Below are positions 55,863 through 64,000 of a stretch of DNA of 64,000 bases, piece by piece. The DNA is from Prunus persica. Its lineage: Eukaryota > Streptophyta > Magnoliopsida > Rosales > Rosaceae. The position numbers were made by a program, and so were the translations under genes. The stretch spans positions 20,016,377 to 20,080,376 of the forward strand of contig NC_034012.1 of assembly GCF_000346465.2 (NCBI RefSeq), read 5' to 3'. Every line of letters starts with the position of its first letter. Positions within the stretch are counted from its first letter, which is position 1. The notes beneath the pieces were generated by a model that saw only the letters and a list, made by a program, of their open reading frames with translations, was not told the DNA's origin and did no database searches.

Positions 55863-58800
55863 TTACTTCCGGCCCAACCTTGCCAAATGCTGCTGATGTT
55901 TTGCTGCAGCAGCCTTATCAGCAGCTTCACGTTTAAGTGCCCGCTTCGCACGTCTCCCAGTTTTATCCATTGCAGCCTCTTTCTTCCTAGGCTCACGAGA
56001 CGAACTAGCACCCGAGTCCTCTATGTTTGATCTGTTAACAGGCCTTGCTTCTTGACGCCCACCTCTCACATATCCATTATCTCCCCATCTTCGATTACCG
56101 ATTCGGATACTCGATGAACTGCTGAAGTAAGCTTCATCCAGATCATCATCCTCTTCGTCCTCGTAGGGGTAATAATAATCATCAGGGTCATCATACACAT
56201 CTTCACGTTCCTCCACAATCAGAGGCTCAAACCATTTTGCTCTAAGAAGTAAGCACACGCTCTCCTCGAACATGTAGTCATGTATGCTGTCAAAGCATAA
56301 AAAGGTGAAGGTAGTGCGTTAATACAACATATATATGCTTTCTTTCCTTAGGCATGTCAACCAATTACTGAAAAAATAGCATCTCCTTGAAAGTATTATG
56401 TGATTCCCTATATTACTCAAAATAACTCTTACATGCAAAATGTCTTCCCCATCTCCCACTGGGAGGTATTCTCATAAGTCATAACCATGTTTCTCCCTTT
56501 CTAAATATGCACATAAAGCGAAACAAGAGGACTTCAAATACCTGCCATCAAGCGAACGATGGACATTCAGGAACTCAAATGGATGTTTGCATTGAGGGCA
56601 GGTGGGTTTTTGGCTGTATGTCACCCAACGAAGAATGCAGGTTGCACTGCACATAACGAAAATGAAAAATCATGAATACCACAGCCAATGCCGTTGCTTA
56701 TAACAAATAAAAAGTAAAGGGTGTGTCAGGCTTTCATTCTATTTTATTTTTCATGCGATAACTCAGAAAGAGTATAGTCGAGAGCTAAAACTAATGCTAT
56801 GGCTTTGCAGCAAACAATAGGGAGTCCAGCACAACACCCATGATGCGCATATAAATAGTTTCAATAAAATCAACAAGGGTGAAGCTAATTATGTTTGATT
56901 TGTGAACAGGCCTTGCTCCGTTGAGGAGTAGTTACTTTAACTGTGTAACCACACGAAATACAATATGAAGAATCTTTATATGAGTCACATATCCATTGTA
57001 TATATTGTCAAAAATAATATTCTAAATACTAAAAACACCCATGATATCATCTATAGTCAATCTTTGATAATGAAATTTGATAAACCTCATGATATTTATA
57101 TCAAATAGACACCAATAAACACTAATAACGTTTGACTTCACATATGCAACATTAATAACCAAATGATAAAGGGAAATCAAGTGGAAATAGTAATCAGAAA
57201 AAGGAGAAATAAGGGATAATTGATTTCATAACTTAACATGTGTTGTGGATAAGAAAAACTTATCAAATCAGGGGAAATAGAGAACCTACGGTACTTAGTC
57301 CTTGGGCAAAAAGGAAAGGTCAGAAAACTTGATGGTTGACGTAAATTGTAAGATTGACTGCTCAAATGAGCACTCATTCTCAATATCATCAACTACCACC
57401 TAGAAAGAATAATGCATGCTTTATAATGTCTTAACTGCAGATAAAACAGTCTCCAGATTAAATTGATAAAGTAGCATGGGACAGACATACCTCTCTTTTA
57501 GACTATGCTCTCAAAATGCAATAAAGAAGCAACGGAATTTATCTAGTTACTCCCGAACAGTGCAGCACAATGTGCGCATATTAGCATATAAGAAATATGT
57601 CATCCTTAAAACAAAAGAAAAATTAGCAAATGTGTCAATAGAAGGATAAAAGCCGTTCAGAACATGAGAACAAGTCCCTAACATTCTATTCAGAAACTAA
57701 AAAAACAGAATAGGTGGGTAGCTTCTCATGGATTTTACCCGGAAAAAAAAAATTGCAAATTTACAAATAAAACCCACTGAGTTTGGAACTTTTAAAAAAA
57801 CATAATAGGTTGGTAGCTTCTGGCTTTTTATACATTAACCCACAAACTTGTATTGCTGTTGCATGTGCACCTTAAACAACTGAGGATTTTCGCCTTTGCA
57901 CCAGTACAAGAGATGCTAGCCAGTTAAGTTGCCTTATCTCAGGAAACAAGTGTTCAGATCACAGCCTTTGACGACATTGCACACAATTCTTGATGAGACA
58001 ATGAATTATCAGACCATTTGAGGCCATGAATTATTGTATAAAATGTTTACAACAACCGCCAAACTATGAAATTTTAAAAGCCTGGTCAGCCTAGCCCAGA
58101 AAAAACAAAAAGTGACCGTTTTTAGATAACCAAATCAAAGGAGAGGCATATAGCCAAGAGGCTATTGAAACCAGAGAAGTTGTACAAAGACACACCAAAT
58201 GAGTAAAAGACCAAAGCATCATTACAGATACAAAGAACAGTTATAGCACCAAATGCATAAACCACAGCTATGATACCGAGCGAAAAGCAGCAGACCAATA
58301 CTTTGAATTTAGGAAACGCAAGATTCAAATAGAAAAGAGACTGTTAAGACAAACCAGTAGGCATGCTCGCAACCTTTTACGAGAGCAGTTTCTTGAAGCA
58401 TAATCTCATCCAAGCATATTGCACACACCCCACCATGATTCCCACATCTCTTTTCAACGTTGTCTGTGTTGCTCTGCATTTCCCCCTGAAAATTTTTAAA
58501 TCCCCAGTTTAACAAATTTAATGAAAACCCAAAACTCCAATGAAAGCAAACAGTTCGCATGAGAGCATGGAATCATATACTAACCTTCTATAATTACCCA
58601 AATATCTAATTCAAAGATTTCAAAACGAATGTGATTTTATGGTTTTTGTGATGTTTGGTTGCTGAGAAAACGCGTTGAAAAGTAAAACAAGGATCAAACC
58701 CAGAGTTTGACACAGTCAAAATTGTGGCATTTGGCAGCGTAGAAAATGCAGGAAAACACAGAAAGAGAGAAATTCCAGAAAGTCCAATTCACCCCCAACA

Positions 58801-59027
58801 AAATTTTCTTTGACCTCAGTTTCCCGGTAAACAATCACAGGGTTACGATAAATAAAAAACGCAGAAAAATAAATAAATCGATCAAAAAAATGAACTAGAT
58901 CTGGTCCGATGGAAGAACAAGAAGAAAGAACACAGGAGAGAAGAAGCACCTGATGTTGCTGGGTGGATGAATTGATAAGATCGCTGAGTATCTGATCCTG
59001 ACCGTCCATGTTGATGACTGAAGTCAT
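55863..59027 (-). CDS. RING-HC finger protein, probable E3 ubiquitin ligase (four exons)
   Basis: Exons on the minus strand are 59027-58950, 58485-58355, 56646-56542 and 56286-55863. All introns have GT-AG ends and the total is 738 nt, giving 245 residues. The RING finger spans exons 2 and 3: VCAICLDEI, GCEHAYCATCILRW, then CPQCKHPFEF, with C3HC4 spacing. RING domains recruit E2 enzymes, so ubiquitin ligase activity is likely. After it come FLNVHRSLDGSIHDYMFEES and a segment LLRAKWFEPLIVEEREDVYD leading into a very acidic, Tyr-rich stretch (DDYYYPYEDEEDDDL). The C-terminus is basic and Ala-rich (KTGRRAKRALKREAADKAAA). There are no membrane segments. The junction of exons 2 and 3 rebuilds the RING cysteine, which strongly supports the model. 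The start at 59027 is the first of two nearby ATGs (the other encodes MDGQDQ). Substrate unknown; I cannot give a symbol. Confidence 0.9.
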
Positions 59028-59214
59028 GGTGATTAGATTTGAAGAAAATGTTCTAAGTGATCTAGCTTAAATTATATGCTGCCTGAAAAACTGAAGAAAA
59101 TTTATATTCGTAATAATATATTATTTATATAAATATATATCTATATAATATGCAGATGCTGGAGAATTATTCTGATTCTTCTATCCTACATAGTAAATAA
59201 TACTACAGAAAAAA

Positions 59215-59256
<42 letters not shown>

Positions 59257-61390
59257 CCCTCGTTTGGGGATGAAAGCCCTAGGAAGAAAGAGAGGGAGAA
59301 GGTTGTGGATGACATAAATAGAAATTGTTTTTTATTTATTTTTAAAAATAAATAAATAATTGAATAAATCGAATTTCAATGTTCCGCCGTTTTGGGACTG
59401 TGGACAGTTGGGCTTGTCGTTAGATGTGGGAGTGTATTATTTCGACACGTGGCCTTTCGGCTACATTTTCCCAACTCTTGTTTTTTGTCTAGATAATATA
59501 TTCTTGTAATATTCCTTCTACTGGAAAGAAAATTCTTCAGTCTTCAGCTCTATCGGTACACACGTCTTCACAACCGTTGGATTCCGTGTATAAGTGAATG
59601 ACCAATACTAGCTAAATGACCTGGTATCGATATACAAAAGAAGTCCTAAGGCCATATCTAGTTATTGGGTTAAATGTAGTTCATAATTATAAATTTAGCC
59701 TTCTAAAATATTTATATTTTAAAGAATAGTGTAAAGTTAAATTTCTCCATTTTTAGCCATGCAGAGTTATATTTTAGAGTCCTTCATATTTTATTATTTT
59801 GAAAAAAAACTATGGTACAACACTCATACATTCCACAACTACTATTTAGAGACAATATTCTATATATGACACGTATACGTTGATAACATTTAAAAAGGCT
59901 ATTTTTTAAAAAATTTATCCTAACGGCTAGCTGACGTTAGCGCACCTTTAATATTGGCTGTTGGATATGCATTTGTACGAGATGTTTTGTGCACTTGCTC
60001 ACACTTGATAATTTCTCTTCTTGAAAAGCACATGCATGGGGCCCACAAAAAAATTTTGGCCTAGGCCAAAGCTGGGCTACACTTGGCCTGGTTGGAGAGC
60101 TAAAGGGCCAAATTTGGCAAAAAAAAAAAATTAACCCATAGCTGGAGATGGGTTTTGTATTATTTTTGGACTATACTTGTCCTATAGCCCATGGCTTAAG
60201 ATGGCCTAATTACAAATCTAGAATACGATTATCTAAAAAGGAAAGTAAATGAAACCTTGAATAAAAAGGAAAACTAAAATTACCTCATCGGAGAGGGGAA
60301 AAATCTCTATATAAACACAAAAACTTAAGGTTAATCTCACAACTTGCAAAGCTTTCTTTTTGAGATTCTTGAAGCTTCAAACTAATCTCTCTCTTAGTTT
60401 TCGTTGCTAGATTAAGCTTTGTGGATTGCTTTCTCTTTAATCTCTCACTCATAGAGAAAATATGATCAATAAGGGGAATTATCAAAGGAGTTATAAGCAA
60501 GTTCCTAGAGTCTGAGCTTCAGGTAAAAATATCAAAACCAAAACTCTAGATATGTTTACTGGAATTATTAATTATGAGCAATATATAGTATCAAACTCTA
60601 TTCACCAAATAACATTTCAATCATTCATTCATTAAAATATATTACATCAATATGCATTTTTGTTAGCTGATATCATGTTATAGGAACTTCTAGGATATAA
60701 TATAGTGTAACACAAGGTTCGTATGTTATGTAGTGTATAGTCTAAATAAATAAATACGCTGAAGGAAACATTTTGCATCTTATTTCATTTTCTTGGAAAT
60801 GAATTTAGCCGCAACATATAACACATAAACATTCATAATGGCGGATTGATTATGCTTATTCTAGTTTAGCTAAGCTTTTTTTTTCATTTTAACTCAAACA
60901 TCTTATGATCTAGTCTCTTTGAGCATAAAATAGAAAAGAGAAGGGTGAATCGAAGTTATCTTCTGGTCAACTGTCTACCCAGTCAAATGCAAAAAACACA
61001 GTAGAATCACGCAACGCACGCTGCTGGTGAATGCAGTTACTTCTCAAAGAACAGGATCTTTTTTTTTTCATTCTTGAGAAAAGAGAAGCCCGCAAATCTG
61101 GCACTAATGGCTTCTTCAATCAAAAAGGTTAAGCTTTTACCCTTATAGACTTTTCTTGGAGAACCAAGAATGATCATCTTGTTGGAATGGCCTTCAATCT
61201 CCTATTAGAATGTAGATTCCTCAACCAAGAGGCTCCAAAGTAGAAGCCCACTACCTCACCACACCAAAATAGATAAGAGATGGAGAGAAGATCAACCAAG
61301 AGGCCTTAGATGCTAGACTACCTCTTAGTTGGTCTGATTTTTGGCTAAGAATATAATAGGGAGGATGTCTCACCTACACATCAACATTTC
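59028..61390. other. RING upstream region and intergenic DNA, no gene seen
   Basis: The first 300 bp should contain the RING promoter and leader. A GA microsatellite at 59219-59255 reads as TC on the gene's strand, about 190 bp above the start codon. The rest is A+T-rich and shows no family features. Confidence 0.45.
59219..59255. repeat. GA dinucleotide microsatellite upstream of the RING gene
   Basis: An uninterrupted GA run about 36 bp long. Confidence 0.92.
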
Positions 61391-62010
61391 ATGGTTTGGA
61401 GGCCAAAAACCCACACTTGGAAAATGTCAAAGTGTGGCTTTATAGCCAACAAGAAGATGAGGAGAAATTCCCAATAGGGAATTTCAGACATGGTATGTCT
61501 TGGGCTCATTTAACTTGTATTGTCACATGTGTTGGGGTCTTTTTCCATCGGAAGGCTAGTCCGGGCTTGTTGATTCTTGGACCGCCATAGAGTGGTAAAT
61601 CAAGCATTCGTTGCACTTTTTTCTGAGCTAGAGAGAACAAGGCACAAAGCATCCCGAGGGAGAAGCAAGTCCTAAGAGAGTACTTTGTTCTTCTTCCAGC
61701 GGTTGTGTGTTTTGTGCTGATGTTTCCGGCAACTAGACGAAGAGTTAGAGATGGTGCATCAATGTTGAACAGGCTTGGTACGAGAGTTTGTTTTGGTGAA
61801 TCAAGATAATACTAGGCTTGGCATGAAAGGCCTGTGGCTTGGAAGCTAAGAGAAAATGAGCATGAAGAAAGGATTAAGACTTGAGATTTTGGGTGTTTTC
61901 GGCAGCTAGACGAAGAGTTTGCGATGTCTGCGGTTTCTTATCAAAAAGATAATGACTATGGTTTCAACTTAGCTTGGGAGGATGGGTGTTTCAAACTTGG
62001 GATGGAGCTT

Positions 62011-62011
<1 letters not shown>

Positions 62012-62070
<59 letters not shown>
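62012..62070. repeat. Compound GA-TA microsatellite
   Basis: A GA run is followed directly by a TA run, together about 58 bp. Confidence 0.95.
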
Positions 62071-62074
<4 letters not shown>

Positions 62075-62659
62075 GATGGGTGGCTTTAGCAGATTTCCAG
62101 CAATTTGACGAAAGCTTCGTCAAGTTCTTGGGTGGCTTACCAGAAGAGAAAAATAGGAAGAAATGGAAGATTCCAGAGGTCAGAGGTGATGCGTGCTCTC
62201 TCTGGATGTGTTTATGGGAAAGAGAGGAAGAAGATGGAAGAACACAGCTTGAAATTGAAGCTTCCAGCAATGAGTAAGGATGTTGCTCGCTCTGGATGAG
62301 TTGAAGATGACTTGCTGATGTAAATCTGAGATTATATGAGCTTGGCATGAGATCTTGGAGTGTGGGAGCTAAAGACCCACAAGTTTAGCAAATGAGAATG
62401 TTTGTGCTTGGCTTGGTTTTTAATATGATTGAGTTTAGATGTTGAGAATTTATTGTTTGTGGCTATGGCTATGGGGATTCAACAGTTTCAAGAGAATGAG
62501 GATGGGAGGAAAAGCTTGATGTTTGAAGGCTGTGGTGTTTTTAGCTTGGAAGGAAGGAAAAGCTTGGAGTTATGCTTGGTAAGGCTTTATAGAGAATATG
62601 ATGGATTTCAAGGAGACGAGGTTATGGCTGGGTTGCTTGCAACAGCTAGGAAGGAGGTG

Positions 62660-62835
62660 TGATGATTGAAAAAGGGGGTTGATGGCTGCTAGGATGCTTG
62701 CAACAGCCAAAGCAAGAAGTTGTTGTGCTGCTCCAGCAGCTAAAGGAAGGGCCTGATGGCTGAAAAAGGTGGTTGATGGTTGCTGTGTTGCTTGTAGCAG
62801 CCGAACGAGGGGGCTTGATGGCTAAAGAAAAATTG
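62660..62835 (+). repeat. Degenerate tandem repeat, unit about 100 bp
   Basis: GGTTGATGGCTGCTAGGATG (near 62677) recurs in altered form as GGTTGATGGTTGCTGTGTTG (near 62771). Each is followed by CTTGCAACAGCC or CTTGTAGCAGCC. Confidence 0.65.
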
Positions 62836-62892
62836 GTGCCATTTGCCTGAGCCATGAATGCCAATTTATAAAGAGTGAGGGTTTTCCTTTAT

Positions 62893-63155
62893 TTCCAATA
62901 GGTAAATGGAGGTGTTGGAACCAGCCTATTTCCAATGGTTAAAAGGGAGCACTGGGGCATGCTATTTTCCAGCAGGTGAAGTTAGGTATCATAAATTGAT
63001 TATTTTCTATAGGTAAAACGAAGCGCTGGAAACGGCTTATTTCTAGCAGGTAATAAAGAGTGCTGCAAAAGGCTTGTTTCTAACGGGTAAAGCTAGGCAT
63101 TTGGAAAATGACTATTTTCTATGGGTAAAAGGAAGTGCTTGAAAAATATCTCATT
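62893..63155 (+). repeat. Degenerate minisatellite, unit about 55-65 bp
   Basis: A unit of the form TATTTCCAAT/AGGTAAA followed by GGAGTGCTGGAA is repeated at least six times: TTATTTCCAATAGGTAAATG, CTATTTCCAATGGTTAAAAG, CTATTTTCCAGCAGGTGAAG, TTATTTTCTATAGGTAAAAC, TTATTTCTAGCAGGTAATAA, and further copies through 63130. Copies are clearly diverged. Confidence 0.8.
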
Positions 63156-63789
63156 TGCTCACCCACATTGGAGAACTCCAAGTAATGGGCTTGGACTTTG
63201 GTGCTCCCAAGTAGCTAGCCCAAAGTCTCCATTATCCAAGAGCTTCCATGGGCCTTGTGGACCTCCGTAAACCACATGGCTTGGGTTCATGTGAGCTTGG
63301 TAGGTGATTGATATATGAAAAATGTATTATTGGCTTGGCATGGCATGTACACTATTTCTATATTTATTTAATGAATTAATTCCCAAAATACAGCTTGGAT
63401 TAACGCATGACCAACATTATATGTTATATTAGGCTTTAAATGTCTTTGGGCTTCTCGTGACTTTTTTGGGCCTCAACAACATATTCCTAGGCCCAATGAG
63501 TCCTTGGGCTATTTTGTCATTTGGCCCAAAAAAATGCCTTTAAAGCTCAAATCGAGTCCAACCATCAAACTAACTTCACAATTAACATTTTAATTGTGAT
63601 TTGTGACTTAACCATTAAGTCATATCCTCTAGTCCGAATCGTTTGACTTGGTCATCCGTTTTGGTCAAACATATTGACTTTGACTTTCAACGTCTTATCT
63701 TCTTCATTTGTTTCTCAAGTGTCTTCTTCTCTTCATTTGTTTCTCTAATAACATTTCTCACTGAAAGGGATACATACTGCTAAAAAGTC

Positions 63790-64000
63790 ATGCCATTTGG
63801 GTTGAAGAATGCCAAAGCAACCCACCAAAGGCTTTTGAACAAGATTTTTAAGGAGCAGATCGGTAAAACCATAGAAGTCTATGTCGATGACATGCTGGTT
63901 AAAGCTCCCTAGCGAGCAGATCACATCAAGAACATTGCCGAAGCCTTCGGCCTGCTCTGAAAATATCGCATGATGTTGAATCCGAGCAAGTGCACATTTG
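63790..64000 (+). pseudogene. Ty3-gypsy reverse transcriptase fragment, runs off the window
   Basis: The frame reads MPFGLKNAKATHQRLLNKIF, the catalytic motif EVYVDDMLVKAP, then a stop, DHIKNIAEAFGLL, another stop and MMLNPSKCTF. These are conserved reverse transcriptase blocks, and the VYVDDMLVK style recalls the Tat/Ogre lineage, unlike the chromovirus copy at 13412. Two in-frame stops (near 63910 and 63958) show it is dead. The element continues beyond 64000. Confidence 0.88.

Larger units (their letters stand above)
61391..63783. other. Repetitive non-coding DNA, possibly untranslated retrotransposon sequence
   Basis: Frames at 61396-61590, 61924-62277 and 62429-62662 have no recognised domain. 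Phrases such as GGCAGCTAGACGAAGAGTT recur near 61725 and 61900, and CTTGGCATGA near 61817 and 62340. With the tandem blocks near 62.7 and 63.0 kb and the Ty3-gypsy fragment that follows, this may be degraded retrotransposon DNA. Confidence 0.35.

Noticed and set aside
61396..62662. Frames of 64-117 residues near the right end
   Set aside because: They have no recognisable motif, one spans the GA-TA microsatellite, and the region is repetitive.

Overview
This window looks like nuclear DNA of a flowering plant. The evidence is GT-AG introns in an A+T-rich background, CT/GA microsatellites, plant-specific gene families (an AT-hook/PPC protein and a C2 protein of a plant type), and plant transposons: Copia, a Ty3-gypsy chromovirus, Cassandra, CACTA, MULE, hAT MITEs and a tRNA-derived SINE. 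A eudicot is likely and a woody rosid such as Rosaceae is my guess, but nothing here proves the species.

Layout. 1-1.8 kb is an array of palindromic GCGCGAC repeats. At 4.4-5.4 kb on the minus strand lies an intronless AHL DNA-binding protein gene. From 6.9 to 49.8 kb the window is almost wholly mobile DNA: a SINE with a 15-bp target duplication; hAT-type MITEs at 8.1, 10.3, 11.4 and 47.6 kb; a broken Ty3-gypsy chromovirus with a long LTR (12.5-18.3 kb); a CACTA element (19.15-23.0 kb) with transposase remnants; a Copia element without recognisable gag (23.4-29.2 kb) that carries a nested 1,666-bp solo LTR; a three-layer nest (about 30.0-37.7 kb) in which a young Copia with identical LTRs and a 1,335-codon open frame sits inside a Cassandra solo LTR, which sits inside an old chromovirus-type LTR; a MULE transposase pseudogene joined to another chromovirus LTR (38.2-43.8 kb); a small solo LTR (44.0 kb); and MITEs at 45.6 and 48.8 kb. 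From 50.7 to 59.0 kb genes return on the minus strand: a C2-domain protein, an asparaginyl-tRNA synthetase pseudogene fragment, and a four-exon RING-finger protein. The last 5 kb hold no recognisable gene; they contain degenerate tandem repeats and, at the edge, a broken Ty3-gypsy reverse transcriptase.

How it fits together. Three host genes are well supported (AHL, C2, RING), all on the minus strand, split into two islands by about 45 kb of nested transposons. They do not form a pathway that I can see. Many target-site duplications can be read directly, so the order of insertions can be reconstructed. I found no new multi-gene system. The most unusual signals are the TAGGGGTGGGC MITE group, whose internal simple-repeat motif differs between copies, the triple nest, and the extra 24 bp at the 3' end of the young Copia.
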